Shown: positions 21,327-34,202 of the stretch, piece after piece
Layout: each line of letters begins with the position of its first letter
Position numbering within the stretch: position 1 is the first letter of the stretch
From: Tenebrio molitor
Lineage: Eukaryota; Arthropoda; Insecta; Coleoptera; Tenebrionidae
Length of the DNA stretch: 64,000 bases
Assembly (NCBI RefSeq): GCF_963966145.1
Contig: NC_091047.1
Location: 22,258,001 to 22,322,000, forward strand
Reading direction: 5' to 3'
The notes under the pieces: generated by a model
What the model saw: the letters and a program-made list of their open reading frames with translations, nothing else
Told to the model about the DNA's origin: nothing
Databases searched by the model: none
Program-made: the position numbers and the translations under genes

Positions 21327-21516
21327 GAGCGATCAAAATAATTAGTAATCGAGTTATCCATGAATCCGAAATCGTATGTCGTTACTTCAACCACGCTCCA
21401 ATAAACACAGCTTGAAACGCAGGTTAGATCTCGACATATCAATCGCAAAAGACATACGGATTCAAATTCATGGATAACTCGATTACAAATTAATTTGATC
21501 GCTCGATACTAATCGA
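21327..21516. mobile_element. Palindromic MITE with ~60-bp TIRs
   Basis: gagcgatcaaaataattagt at the left is matched by the inverted end gagcgatcaaattaatttgt at the right, both continuing aatcgagttatccatgaat. No coding content. Confidence 0.75.
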
Positions 21517-22371
21517 TTAATTTGTGTACGGTCAAGTGATTAATTATAGCATTACTAGCAAACCTCAATGTTTATATACAATAAAGGTTTTATAAACTTA
21601 ATAATTGGAGTGACTCATTTATTGCGATAAATTATTACTTTCGACGCAGAATTTCCGTAAATAAATGCACGAAAAATCAAAACATTTCAATTCCGCGTAA
21701 AATTATTCTGGAATTTTACCGATAATTCAAGACAAAAACAATTAATTTATTATCATCACGCCGTGTATTTTTCCCGAGTAGGATAAATATTTACGATACA
21801 TTAATGCGAGTACATTGGGTATAGATACAAAACAATGTGTTCCAAATTATTAGGTGAAAATTTAAAAAAAAATGAAGATTTACAGAGTGTATTTGTGTCG
21901 AAACTAATTATTACACTAGTTTGATTTTTCAAGTAATTTCCACAAAAAATAACTTTAAATCTGAAAATGTACAGAATACCTACACTTCTGACGAAATTAA
22001 TTAATAGATACCTACACATTTCTACAAAATATTATTTTTATTCACATATGTCGAAATGTCTTTGAAAAGAAACCCAGAGAGGGTGTATGAAGAAAAACGA
22101 AAGAACAATATGTCTTCTGCTTTTCAGTCACCTCAGTTGGTAAAATCGAAAATTATTTTTTAGACTTTGGAACTTAGGCAAAACTTTCACCCTCTCACCG
22201 CATTAGAATCTTCTTCTTTTATTGTTTTAATGTGAGTGGTAAATCATATTTTCGCTTTTTCACAAGAGGAAGACATAGTCCTCAGTATCCCAAGAAGGTA
22301 AAAGAATTTCGAATAACCGAGATGGTGAACATTATGCATCTTTGGTTTATTCACTTCTGTTCTTCCCAACT
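21517..22371. other. Non-coding stretch
   Basis: AT-rich DNA; the minus-strand frame at 21801-22019 has no recognisable features. Confidence 0.3.
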
Positions 22372-22741
22372 ATAGTGAAATTTTTTTAATAAACAATTGT
22401 CAATGTCAAAATTAAGTAAAAAACCACGCTGTACCACCCCAAAATGTGCAAATATGGACCAGCTGGATAACAACTTGACACCAAATCATAGTTAAGGTTA
22501 TGTTCATTTCACTTCCCGGACCTGTTTTCCGCGAATTCATTTTCAAAACAAATTTAATGAGAAATCAGTGGAAATATTTTTCGAATTTGAAATAAAGTCT
22601 CGCTCGTCAGGGCACAGGCTCAGTTAGATTAAAAAAATGTTGACACTCAGTGTGACTAATCGTATTTTCATAAAAATCACTGTTTGGCTCATACCAACAT
22701 GATAACGTTTTGACAATTGTTTATTAAAAAAATTCAATTAT
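22372..22741. mobile_element. TIR element, ~370 bp
   Basis: The left aatttttttaataaacaatt and right aattgtttattaaaaaaatt form inverted ends close to TA dinucleotides. No coding sequence. Confidence 0.55.
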
Positions 22742-24225
22742 ACATGAAGGTATTTTGAAAGAAAAAAGATTTCTGTAAAATATAGAGTTCCCGCAAAGAC
22801 ATTTTCTATGTTGTTCTATTTCAAGCATAAACTCCACGGAACTTCTTTTTTGTAGTTTCATAACAGTAAAATAAAACAAGAATCCACTATAAATTTCTTG
22901 TAATTAGGTTACAGTTGTCATTTTTACCACGATAATGAAAAAAAAAGTTAGTTGACAAATGGCTCAGTTGATATTTCTGTATTAAATTTATTTTGTAAAT
23001 TTGCAGGATAAGTCATTCATCGTAGCCAGTACCACTTGTTTAACTTCTTTTCCGGACCTTCTCTCATCACTTAGCACGTTGTCAATTCACCGAATGTCAA
23101 CACACTAATTTGAACTCTTGTAATGATTGGCAGTTCGTATTGGGAATTCAAACAGTATTAATTTTTTCAGTTTTTCGTTCCAATTTTTGACATAATATTG
23201 TGGTGCATGCTACGGACTAATTTTATTGTTAATTTACTTTTACATAATACATTTTATTCAAATTTCCCTTTGATCCGGTACAATTAATGAAAATTTCTAA
23301 TCAGTCTACGTGATAAAATCAATGAGCTTTTGGTATTTTCATTTGTGGGTATTTATTTGGAAAGCTTTCAGTATTGTTTGGCGAGTGGAGCTTTATTGTT
23401 TAAAACCCTGTGATAAATGTCTAATCGTCCAATAGAATTTGTCCACCTTCTGCGTGTGAATAATAAGTTAAATAAAAAATTAGAAATTCATATTTCAATT
23501 TACGTTTGGGTTTTTCTATAGTCGCTTTACAAAGTTACATCACCTATGAGAATGGGTTCAAAATCACATGAACAGCAATGGATGCTGCAAAACAATAATA
23601 ACGTCAATTTCTAATTTTAAATCTTAAAAAATAAATAAACCGCTTTAAATTCAACAAAGGAATTGTACGTACAGAGTAAACTACACAAATTAGTACTTGT
23701 ATCAGACTCATTGCAATAACAAGTGGACGCGCTAAGACAAAAACATGAACAATAAAGTCAACAAGCACTCATTATATTTTAATTGTCACCACTGAGACAA
23801 ATTCCTCTGAGGTTAAAAATAAATTCTATTTTTGTCAAGCTAAGAATAACAAATTCACGAAAACGGGAATAATAATGCTTATAGGATTTAAGCTTTACAA
23901 ATCGACAACAAATGCTTAAATTAAAAAAATATGTTCAAGTTTAAGATTATATTTGTAATTCTGGAGATATTAAGAGAAAATATACTTAGAATCCTTTCCC
24001 TACTTAGTCTTTGTATGTACTCGTACCTACTACCGATAATAATTTTCTATATTGGATTTTCTATTCAAAGAATTGTAAAATATTGAATTTAAAGTAATGA
24101 AAAATAATTTTATTTTAAATCTTTAGCAAATTCAAGAGACTTAAATTTGAAAGTAAAAACTAATTTTGTTTTAAAGTTAATGATTTAAAAAAGAAAAAGT
24201 ACCTATATGTATAGATTTCTCGAGA
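22742..24225. other. Non-coding stretch
   Basis: No frame, RNA gene or clear repeat structure is recognised. Confidence 0.3.
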
Positions 24226-24730
24226 TATACTGGGTGCCCCATAAATTCGCGGAACGCCTTAGCAGTACGTTGTTAAGTAGTCAATCTTCTTTTTTGTAGA
24301 AGAGGTGGACCTATTTGTTACACTAAATGTGGCAACATTTAAAAACATTCTAAAGTCCATTCAAAAATCAAAAAACCACCACCTGTTGTTTTAGGTTGGT
24401 AAAATTTAGAAAACCCTAGGTATTTAGATATTTTTTCATACTACGTTGGTAACTATAAATTATGAAATTTATTTGATTCAAAATAAAATTCTATTGATTT
24501 GAATTTCGTTTCATTTATTTATTGATTCTTATTATTTGTACTTAAACATGCCCAGAAAAACAAGACACTTAATAAACATGTAACGTCAAAATTACAAGTC
24601 TCACCAAATTTTACACTAGACAGCGTTGCCAATAGTAATTATCGAGGAAAATGCGACGTTGGTGGTTTTTTGATTTTTGAATGGACTTTACGTATCCCAA
24701 TAGTCTGCAAATATTTCATTTTTGTTGTGT
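24226..24730. repeat. Repeat G, copy interrupted by repeat E
   Basis: It begins tactgggtgccccataaatt and resumes after 24690 as tatcccaatagtctgcaaat. The uninterrupted copy at 10255-10466 has these two parts adjacent. Confidence 0.65.
24351..24690. mobile_element. Repeat E MITE, full copy (340 bp)
   Basis: TIR taaagtccattcaaaaatca at the left and the inverse at the right, each continuing aaaaaccaccac. It is inserted in repeat G. The related E' copies (39042-39443, 51789-52180) share the inner ccaccac motif but differ at the ends. Confidence 0.75.
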
Positions 24731-24789
24731 CCATGGAAATAAGAAAGAAAAATCTCAGCCATGTTGCCATACGTTATTTGAGGTAAAAC

Positions 24790-25010
24790 CGCCCTAAAAT
24801 CACTTCTTGGAAATGCTGGAAATAATTGCAAACCTGATCACAATCATTCAGAATTATTATACCACTGGCTGCCGAAGGATTTTTACGCATGCCTTACAAA
24901 TTGTGTTGGTGTGTTTCGCGAAACTGGCTCTGTGACTCATAAAAAAGGTGCTGGTAGGCCAATCGTTCGTACCAAAGAAACCGTCACACGAAACAACGTT
25001 TTCCAATCCA
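24790..25010 (+). pseudogene. Mariner/Tc1-like transposase fragment
   Basis: A plus-strand frame around 24905-24975 reads VFRETGSVTHKKGAGRPIVR, the linker after the first helix-turn-helix in several insect mariner-like transposases. It is preceded by a copy of repeat F (24821-24870). Heavily decayed. Confidence 0.5.
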
Positions 25011-25152
25011 TAACCACCTTTGACCAAGATAATTTTTGATATCCCGGTACATCAAGGAATGCAATGCTTTCTGACAAATAATTTTTGTGTTTGTTAAGAA
25101 ATGTGTGAAATTAAAAATTTACATTTTTCGGTTTCGATGGAACTTTGTCTGC

Positions 25153-25915
25153 TATAGTTCATTTTTTAATGCTGTAGAAAAAGTCAGACAACCCAATATA
25201 CAGTCATCAAGGCTGCCTAGATACCTTAAATTCATTTATAATTGATATGGATCCACGATGCCGCTAAAAATTCTGTTTGTCAAAATCTCCGTCAGTCTGA
25301 CAAGGTTTTGACATTCGATAAAAAAATTTAATTGAAATGAGAAAACGTGTTTAATAATGTGTTTAATCTAGAATTCATGAATAAAAAAGCAGTAAGTTAG
25401 TAAATAGAAACAATAAATAACGATAACTCAGACATATTATGGATTTAAAAAATCAACTCTCATCTTCGAATTCTTCCGGTTAATCCGAATCGTCATCAGA
25501 CTCTCCAAGGTGTATAATCAGTGGTTCCACGGTCACTTCAATACGCACATTCAATTCCCACATCTGCTCTTCTTTAGTTTAACCGTATCCCTAACCTTAA
25601 GTTCCGCATGTTCATCACAGACATGTTTGTAAATGTTCAAAATCATGTTTTTTCGAATACGGATAAGGCCGACTTACTTTTTCGTTGAACATAATTTGTT
25701 CTGTGCAGCCCATCGATAATTAAGTATAAAAACCCTTGACCAAACTAGCCTTTAAATTAATACCTAATTGACAGTGACACGATTTGACATTAATGCATTT
25801 ATTGTGGCATCATGGATTGAAGTAATTTACAAAATTGAAATAGGAATCTAGTGAACTATTGAAAGTGTATATTTGGCTGCCTGACTTTTTCTACAGCATT
25901 AAAAAATGAACTATA
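25153..25915 (-). mobile_element. Decayed Tc1-like element with 35-bp TIRs
   Basis: tatagttcattttttaatgc at the left and its inverse at the right, extending to tgtagaaaaagtcag. A minus-strand frame (about 25460-25575) reads EVTVEPLIIHLGESDDDSD and stops. An acidic end like this closes many Tc1-like transposases. Confidence 0.55.
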
Positions 25916-26159
25916 GATACTTTATTTATCCAGGAGTGGTATAGGATACGCATATCAGTAGTATCATTTTTACGAAATGTTACTTCTTAGAGGAAATTTG
26001 GCACATGAAAAAATAATTGAAAAAACTTCAAAATCCGAAAAAAATAGATTATTTTCGGACAACCCCAAAATGGTATTGTATTTTGTGAACTAAACTGAAC
26101 TAATAGTGACTCTCGTTTATCATGCAGTGCACACATCAAATTCCTCCTCAAATCAACAT

Positions 26160-26435
26160 GTACCAGGCTACTAGGCTTACTCAAAGTCCTGGCATATCAC
26201 TCGTGGGGTGCAGACACCCTAAACCTACTTCAGATCTACAGAAGTCTGATCAGGCGGAATCCCTGCATATGGAGCGTGTAGCAACACAGTTTTTAAGCTC
26301 GGAGAAGTAATCGCCAACTCCGCCCTTCGTATAATTTATGGAGCCTTTCGTACAACTCCAGTCGACAGTCTCTACGTTTTTGCCAGCGAAATTCCCCTTA
26401 CCATTAAGGCTCAACTCCTCCCTCGGTTAAAATCT
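26160..26435 (+). pseudogene. Jockey-like non-LTR reverse transcriptase, C-terminal remnant
   Basis: With frame breaks, the plus strand reads VIANSALRIIYGAFRTTPVD and SLYVFASEIPL, a conserved stretch of the Jockey-type C-terminus after the RT domain. It fuses at 26435 to repeat C, so it is a truncated relic. Confidence 0.7.
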
Positions 26436-26545
26436 TTAAAATTAGCTTGACGTTTCGTTTTGACAACTTGTGACATTTATCAAAGTCTCGTCACACAGGA
26501 GAAAATTCTCAAATTCTGACAGTTCAAAAAGCGTTATGATCAACA
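26436..26545 (-). repeat. Repeat C, copy 1
   Basis: Reverse complement of the units at 40357-40530 and 42591-42765: contains ttgacaacttgtgacattta and aggagaaaattctcaaattc. It directly follows the Jockey remnant. Confidence 0.7.
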
Positions 26546-26689
26546 CAAGGGGAATCATGACTAAAATTTCAATATAACTACCTAGTCTCCGCTTTAGCTC
26601 ATCTGACAATATTAATTAATTAAATTTTAGAATTTTACTCCTTAATCGCTTAAACAAAATTGCGTAAAAGGTTTGCCTCCACAATTTAA

Positions 26690-29180
26690 CTTAATTTAAT
26701 TTTACTATCCCACCTCCACCCGGCGGCACGGCAATTTTGCCGGAGTACATACACTATTACGGATATTACTATCAAGTAATAGTGCAGTGCTTATCAACAT
26801 AATTACCGGCGTCTAGCCTCCGCATTTTGACTTTGTTGTGTATTATTTTCTGTGTCAATGTTAAGGAACTTCCTCACGATGTGACATGAGTATAATAATA
26901 TACCTTTTTGAATTTCAACTACCAATGTGTTATTTAAATCCAGAATTTTTAAATTTTTAAAAAGAGATTGCGGTACTATTCCCGTTGCTGAAATTACAAG
27001 TGGTAAAATCGAAATTTTTTCTAAACACCAAAGATTTCTCATAGCGACGGACAGCTCTAAATATTTATTAATTTTTGTGTTATATGTCTGTGTTATATTA
27101 TGTGAATTTGGAACAGCTATATCTAAAAGATATGCTTGCTTTTGTTGTTTATTTAAAATTATAATGTCTGGTCTGTTATGCTTAATATGAATGTCAGTTA
27201 AAATTGTTCTATCAAAATATAACTTGTAACTGTCATTTTCCAAACAACTTTCTGGTGTATAACTATAATGTGGTTGTGTATTCTTTAATAAATTGAATTT
27301 AACAGCTAAATTCATGTGTATAATTTTTGCGAATATATCGTGACGTTTTTTATATTCGCTTTGAGCCAAAACGGTACAAGAAGAAATGATGCGTTCAATT
27401 GTTTCCCCTTCAGTTCCACAAATCCTACATTTATCAATTATCGATTGTAAACCGCATATGTGTTTTTTATAATTTCTTGTATTTATTACACGATCTTGTA
27501 TTGCAAATATAAAACCTTCCGTCTCAGGGTGAATGTTTGATTTCTTAAGCCATGCATGAGAGGCCTGAATATTAACTTCTGGTTGTTCCAGTTCTTTAAA
27601 GTATCTCCCATGTAAAGACTTCTGTTTTAAATTTGCTATTGTGTCAGGTATATTTGGCTTAACAATGTCTGAAATTATATTATCACTTAAATTTAAAGGT
27701 GTGTAGCCTTTATCGGCTGAAACCAAAGCATTGAAAAAGGTGTTATCACGAGCTCTATTGAGGAAATAATTTTTTAGTGAAGCAATTTGATTTTTTAGCA
27801 GTATTTCTAGATTTGAAAAACCCCTACCACCGTTTTCGCGTGGTAAATTAAATCTTTCAATAGCAGATTTAGGATGGTGTTTACTAAATTTGGTAAAAAG
27901 AACTCTAGTTTTAATGTTTATGTTCTGTAAATTAGTTTTGGACCATTTTATAACTCCGAAAGAATAGGTCAGTAATGGAACAGCATATATATTAACTGCT
28001 TTAATTAAATTATTACCGTTTAATTTTGATTTTAAAATAGATTTAATTCTTAAATAAAATTGCTTTTCTAAATTTTCTTTTATAATTGAGTGTTGAATAT
28101 GATTTGATTGATTAATACCTAAATATTTATAAAATTCTCCTTTATTTAAATTTTTAATGATTTCTCCTTCTTGAGTTATATATTCTAAATGTTCGTAATG
28201 ACCGCGACATATTGATTGCATTTTACACTTATCAATACCAAAACTCATCCCAATATCATTTGAGAAATTTTCAGTTATTGTTAGTAAAGATAAAATGTGA
28301 TTCTTTTTTGATGCATAAAGTTTTATGTCATCCATATAAAGAAGGTGATTTAATTTGGATAGTGTGGTATTATTAAGTCTAATATTGAAACCATATCCAG
28401 TGCTATTTAATAGATTTGTCAAAGGATTAATGGCTAGACAAAACCATAAAGGACTTAAAGAATCTCCTTGATAAATTCCCCGTTTAATTTGAATAGGCTC
28501 GGATTTTAATTTATTATTGTTTATTGATAAATTTAAAGTAGTTCTCCAAAATGTCATAACATGAGATAAAAAGTTAATCAAATCTAAATTAATTTTATAA
28601 ATTTTAAGAATTTTAATTAACCATGAATGTGGTACTGAATCATAGGCTTTTTTGTAGTCTATGAATGCGGTATAAATATTTCTATTATTTTTTCTAGCTT
28701 GTTCCATTATTACCGTATCTATTATGAGTTGTTCTTTACAACCAAAACACTCTTTAACACAACCTTTTTGTTCTTCATTAAGTATATTTAATTTTTGACA
28801 ATGGTCTTAAATTATTACTTTAATGCAAGATGTCATAATTTTATAAATTGTAGGTAGACATGTGATTGGCCTATATTTTGATGGATTTTTAGTATCGGAA
28901 TCTTTTGGTTTCAGATATGTTATACCATGGGCCAAAAACTCTGGAAATGTGTTAGGTTCCCTAATAAATCCGTTAAAGTGATCAAGTAAGCATTTATGAA
29001 TACAAGTAAATTTTTTTAACCAAAAGTTATGAATTTGGTCACCTCCAGGGGATTTCCAATTATGTGAACTATTAATATTTTTAACTAAAATTTCCAGGCT
29101 AATTTGAATATGATGTCGATTATTACTATCTGGTATATCATTTTCTAAATGAGGAATCCATTCTGCCTGATTATTAAATT
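26690..29180 (-). mobile_element. R4/Dong-like non-LTR retrotransposon, 5'-truncated
   Basis: The minus-strand RT and endonuclease frame is followed by a GC-rich 3' UTR (ccgccgggtggaggtggga). The 5' junction lies against a (TAA) microsatellite at 29181-29207. Bombyx Dong is known to insert into TAA repeats, which fits. The 3' border is approximate. Confidence 0.75.
26803..29178 (-). pseudogene. R4/Dong-like reverse transcriptase with restriction-like endonuclease, one in-frame stop
   Basis: The frame enters with WIPHLENDIP, then NWKSPGGDQIHNFWLKKF and PSKYRPITCLPTIYKIM. A TAA at 28807-28809 interrupts it, after which the same frame resumes with HCQKLNILNEEQKGC and stays open for 634 further codons from an internal Met. 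RT motifs: FIDYKKAYDSVPHSW, GDSLSPLWF and the catalytic YMDD (LLYMDDIKLYA). The C-terminus has a zinc knuckle CRICG...C in which the usual His appears to be Arg (ETIERIISSC). It also has the restriction-like endonuclease core RPDII...LLDIAVP. One stop in about 790 codons suggests a recent copy. No N-terminal DNA-binding region is present. Confidence 0.85.
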
Positions 29181-29207
29181 TAATAATAATAATAATAATA
29201 ATAATAA
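29181..29207. repeat. (TAA)9 microsatellite at the R4/Dong 5' junction
   Basis: Uninterrupted taa repeat directly adjoining the coding end of the retrotransposon. Confidence 0.9.
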
Positions 29208-31426
29208 AACACATATTTTTTATTATACCTGAATCATAATCCCTGTTTTTGACACTAAAATGCGTGCGAAAAAGGGCCTTTAAAACACTAAAGCTTTAAG
29301 GGTTGCTTAGGTAACAACAAATTCACCTATATTTTGAACAATGGTAAATAGACATTGATACACAATTTATGATAGCAACGAAACAACAACAATTGACCAT
29401 TTCTATATCAACGATTAATGACACAGATTACTTCGGAAAAGGTGTTTCAATTTACTTTTTTGTTATAATTTTCAGATTTTCCGCTACGCGTCGTGCTCTT
29501 AAACTCGTCGCGCGTGCTTTAAAGGCTTCCTTATAAACTTGTATCATAATATACTATTAATATTTCCTACTACATAGAAAAGATACACATAATAGTTGTA
29601 GCCAAAACACTGTGTATGTAATTGTTTATTCTATGTCTCTAATAGAAAGATGATAATATTCTTTAAAAATGATATTTGTGTACTAGTTAAAAATAAAGTG
29701 TAAAAAAAATCTAACAATAGTATCTGTTTTGCGTCTAATATAGATATGTACTTGTTTTGGTAAACTCACGTATTTGTGGTTGAAAAAATATGAAAAATAT
29801 TTATTTTCTAGAATCAATTACACGGCCACAAGAAATATTGTGTGAATCAGATGTGACATCTCCTTTGATACTAAAAATAACTTCGATTTTGACTAATAGT
29901 TGAGATAAAGAATTACGTAACGAAATTCTCATAATTTAAATTATCTCTACATTACGTAGATGTATTCGTAATTTGCTTCATAAGCGTTAAGTAAATCACG
30001 TCTTCTTCTCCCTTGAAATCATTTCCTTGCATTTTGGACATCCTTGGTGTACTTTTCTAGTTATTATTTATTTACTCATATAACATTCTTTTATTGTGTA
30101 CGTTAATCTCAAAATTTTTTTCTTCTTCCATCGTTAAAAAACACTAAGACCACTTGCTTTCTAGTGTTAAAAATTCGCCATCATGTTGTTTTTGAAAATG
30201 TCTTAGGAGACAGACTCTAAGTTTATATAAATCAGATTTGGTTTCGAAATGGAATCAGTACTGAACTTGTTTGTACAAAAATCGCGTTTTTTTAAATAGC
30301 TTATTTCAAGCTTACTAACGAATTTTGGACGATGGATTGGTGGTAACTGGTAGTGTAGAAAAATCATTCCCCAAGATATCGTCGAAAAAGCTAAGCGACA
30401 TAATTGGATTTCTTGCAAAAAAAATCAAGGAAAAGGTGTGAAATAGAATATTATTTATTTAAAAAATGGATGATGGAAAGGGATTTCAAAAAAAAATTAA
30501 ATAAAGAGTCCATTGTGGCTGAGTTTTCAAGCAAGTCGAAAACGTTAAAATCATAATACATGTTAAGAACAATGCAGACAAACAGCTCTGAAATAAGCTT
30601 TATTAATGTTTCACAACTAATACATAATAAATAAAAATAATACTTACAGTGTTAATTTTTGAAAAATTTTGGAACATGACCTGACCTGACGTGACCTGAC
30701 GTTTTTAGTTTTAATCCCTTTATTTGTTCTTAGTTGGTTATTCTAGAATTCTAACTAGATGACAAGTCAATGTACTGAAAAATGAAAACGTACAAATGTT
30801 ATAAATACAAAAAAAATTGAAGTAATCAAACAAGAAGGTTTAAAATAAATCTGACGTCGTGGAACATATTTCACGTTGCAACATCTTGATACCGGGTGAT
30901 AAAGATTAATTACTTTTTTATTTTTTGTTGATTGAAAGAAAAAAATGTGACTTAGAGCAATTGGTAGGAGATCAGATTCCTAAGTGTGTAAAATTTCCAA
31001 TGCGTTTTTATCAGAAATGGGTCATTCTTTTAAAATAGCACCTATAGATTGTTACATACATTTTCAAATTTTTAAAGAGTATGTAAAATTTTACTAAGTG
31101 GTAAATTATTCCTTTTTTCTACTTCCTTCTCTAAAGTGTCACATTTTGCACTGATAAATAGTGTACAAAACGTCACTTTAAAAACGATTGTTCATTAGTC
31201 ACAACTTGGTGTCCATTCGGGCGTTTTCGGGATATTAAACACGCTCGAAGTTTCTTTAAACACGGCTTGAATTTTTTGGACATATTTAGCTCTAGATCAA
31301 GTTGGTATTTTGACGTTTATCAGTTTCGCATCCGGCGTGAAAGAAAACGTCATTGCAGTGGAATAATTCGTTATATTTTTCAAATATGGACCTGAAGCCA
31401 CCAACAGTTTGTATCCTGAGAAATAT
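29208..31426. other. Non-coding stretch with short repeats
   Basis: Includes a beetle-style tract around 29490-29565 (gtcgtgctcttaaactcgtc, then ataatatactatta) related to 32390-32480, and a small tandem of gacctgac at 30670-30700. No gene is supported. Confidence 0.35.
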
Positions 31427-32238
31427 ATACCGAGTGTCAATTACCAAACCTGGCCATAGGGATTTAACATAAAAAATTGTTTTTGCATGATTTCTGCCAC
31501 ACTTGTCTCTGTGTCTGCCTTCTGTCAAAAAACGTGCAATCTATCATAGTATGGAGTATACCTACGAGGGAGGTATGATAAGATTGATAAGTACCCGTGT
31601 TAGGCAAGAGGCAAAAATTTAAAAAAAAATCGATTTATTATTCAACATAACTACTTTTTGGCTTGATACACTTGGCTCAACAACTTTCTAACTTTTTCAA
31701 GCCTTCCAAAAATAGGATTTGTCAAACTGCGAAATAGGCTTCAGTTTCGGTAATGAACTCCTCGTCCGATGCGAATCTTTTTCCACCAAGCCATTTTTTT
31801 CATGTTTGGAAACAGGGAGAAGTCGCGGGGGCTAAATCTAGAGAATACGGTGGATGTGGCAGCAATTCGCAGCCCAATTCCACCAATTTCGCTGAGCAAC
31901 GAGGGATCGGTGTGCCGGCGCATTGGCTTGGTGGAACAGTACTTTCTTTTTCGCCAAGTGGGGCCGTTTTTCCTTCAATACATCGTCAAATCTGCCCAAT
32001 AATTAAGCATAATACTGCCCTGTGACCGTTCTTCCTTTTTCCAAATTCCAAAAGAAATTCTACTTTCTACGTCTACCTACAACAAAATCTTCCTGATGGC
32101 ATTGTAGTTTGTACGGATGATAATTACAGCTGTCAATATGACATTAAACAAATATATTTCATAGCAACTCGTATATTTTTTTAAACATGGTAATTTTAAA
32201 TGTGCCTATGGCCAGGTTTGGTGGTTGATACCCGGTAT
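31427..32238 (-). mobile_element. Mariner element, decayed (812 bp)
   Basis: TIRs: left ataccgagtgtcaattacca, right (inverted) ataccgggtatcaaccacca, both continuing aacctggccatagg. The minus strand between 32110 and 31610 contains frame-shifted pieces of a mariner transposase C-terminus: DFSLFPNMKKMAWWKK and NPIFGRLEKVRKLLSQVYQA. The N-terminal part is missing. Confidence 0.75.
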
Positions 32239-32389
32239 ATTCCTATTTGGTATGTTCATTTAGTTTGTATGTTTAAATTAACGATTTAATAAAAAAGTTG
32301 CTTGTTTCGTTTGTGTGTTCCATTTGTTAATTTGGTCGTAGAAAAAGTATAGTATTCAACTCATTTATAAACTTCTCTAGACACTTGTT

Positions 32390-32480
32390 TATTAAACACT
32401 CGCTCTGCTACGCTTCGCTCGTGCCTAACATAAAACGCGTGTCAAAAGTGCCGTTTATAAATCTTGTTGCATAATATACT
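32390..32480. repeat. Short GC-punctuated repeat tract
   Basis: acactcgctctgctacgctt and cgctcgtgcctaac are followed by cataatatactattat, as at 29490-29565. Similar tracts at 47450 and 63470 suggest a common family. Confidence 0.4.
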
Positions 32481-32967
32481 ATTATAGCACATTAGATATA
32501 CGTTTCTAAAACAAAATAGTTAATAGTGGAATTTTTTTTGCAAATTTCTTGATGTGTTTATTTTGTCCAGTAAGTACCTTTTTTCATTACAAAATTAAAT
32601 ACGTGGTGAGGCAAGTTTTACTTCCACCCTCGAAATTACGACTTCTAATTACACAAAATTAACCAAAATTGGTACAAGTAATTGCATAATGATAAAGCCC
32701 AGATTGAAAACCGAGACAACGCGACGTCGAGGTCGGCAACTGGGCGAAGCATAAGAAGACCTTCTACTCTGAATGATACAATTTTATCCTCAAGGGGATC
32801 ACAAAAAAAATCGAACATGAACTCGTTTATTTTCTTTTGCTGCAGTTATTATGAAGTTGGTAACATGTAATTTTTAAAGGCACAGCAGTGACCTTGAAGA
32901 GCACAGTACACGTGTTTAAACATCTATTACCAACCGTTAATAGACAAAATATATAAATCACAGTTTA

Positions 32968-33190
32968 CTATAATTCCGAATTTATCTGAAGGCACGGTAC
33001 TATGCATTGTTCCGTTTTTTGTTTTTTTTGTCTTCGTCTTTTCCGCGATGACCAGTTTCTTCGTAATTCTCGTTCTAGGCTTTTAAATATCTTATCTGTT
33101 GGTTGTCGACGATCAGGAAATTTTTGGGCGTAGAGATGGTATGCAGTCAATTAATCAGGAGCATATCTGTTTTTTCGTCGTTTGTGTATG
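32968..33190 (-). pseudogene. Mariner-like transposase N-terminal remnant (DUF4817 type)
   Basis: The minus frame reads AYHLYAQKFPDRRQPTDKIF and continues with SLERELRRN, matching the xxYxxxFPDRRxP segment of these transposases. The preceding part is frameshifted and the downstream part is lost. Confidence 0.65.
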
Positions 33191-34120
33191 ATGGCCAAAG
33201 CTCAGTAAAACGTGAAAATTTCAAAAAAATTTAAGTACTCGTGGCTTGGTTACATGTTTTATTTATAATAAAAATATCGAAAAGATATCCCTGATTGATG
33301 AGTTTTGGGTTTCCTGCTGACCTCAAGTAAATTCGAATTCTTATCTGAATAACCTGTCTATTTTCTTGTATTTTATTAAAAATTTATTAGTGTAAAAATT
33401 AAATTCTTATTGTTTTTATTAGTATGTACTAAGAGAACCAAATTAGTCACGAAATATTCCGACTAAACAATAATATTATTAATAATCTGTATTACTTTTT
33501 TTAATATGTATGTATTTCTTTTATAAATATTTATTATACCCAAACAAAAACTTTCAAGCATTGTTGTCATCCGATATTACAAATACCAACAATGACTTTC
33601 ATTTCTGAATTTGAAATACTGAAATAAAAAGTAACCACATTTTATTCACTACATTTAAATTGGTAATTGACAGATATAATATGGCGTAATATTTCACAAA
33701 ATTACAAAACTAAATTTGGAAAAACATCATTATATTATCAAACACCTAATCAGCCTGTTACCGAACAAAAAACATCTTTAATTTCCAACGAATTATTTTT
33801 GTTCAGTTCCTTGAAACACATTGGAGATAATTATTCAGAAAATGAGTTCAGTATTAAATAAGTCTGTAATCTTATCACATTAATAAAAATGATGATTTGA
33901 CATTTTCCTTTGTTACCAACACATCCACAGACTAACGCCAACATCTGACCTCCTCTCGAATGTTCTCGAACTGTCCTCCTGGACCCTTTTTTGAAAAAGA
34001 CGTGCCATTCTATTTGCTTTTATTAAACCGTAAACTTGTGGAGACAAGTCATTATCACCGAACAGATAAAACCAACAAAATATTAATTATTGCACATTAG
34101 CAGCTTTATCTGCGTAAGCA
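33191..34120. other. Non-coding stretch upstream of secreted peptide gene
   Basis: AT-rich, no recognised element. Contains cgaaaagat-type and GC-poor tracts only. Confidence 0.3.
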
Positions 34121-34126
34121 AACTAA

Positions 34127-34134
34127 TATAAATA
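34127..34134 (+). promoter_or_regulatory. TATA box of the 34.2-kb peptide gene
   Basis: tataaata lies 69 nt upstream of the ATG; transcription likely starts near 34157-34162 (aatactcacc). Confidence 0.65.
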
Positions 34135-34202
34135 CGGAACCGTCTTTCAAACCCGACCAATACTCACCAATCTCCCGAGCCAACAAAACCTCCAAGAGCA
34201 AA

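Noticed and set aside
26927..27190. 87-codon plus-strand frame
   Set aside because: Antisense shadow of the R4/Dong-like coding sequence.
31753..32025. Plus-strand frames of 77-90 codons
   Set aside because: Antisense of mariner transposase remnants.
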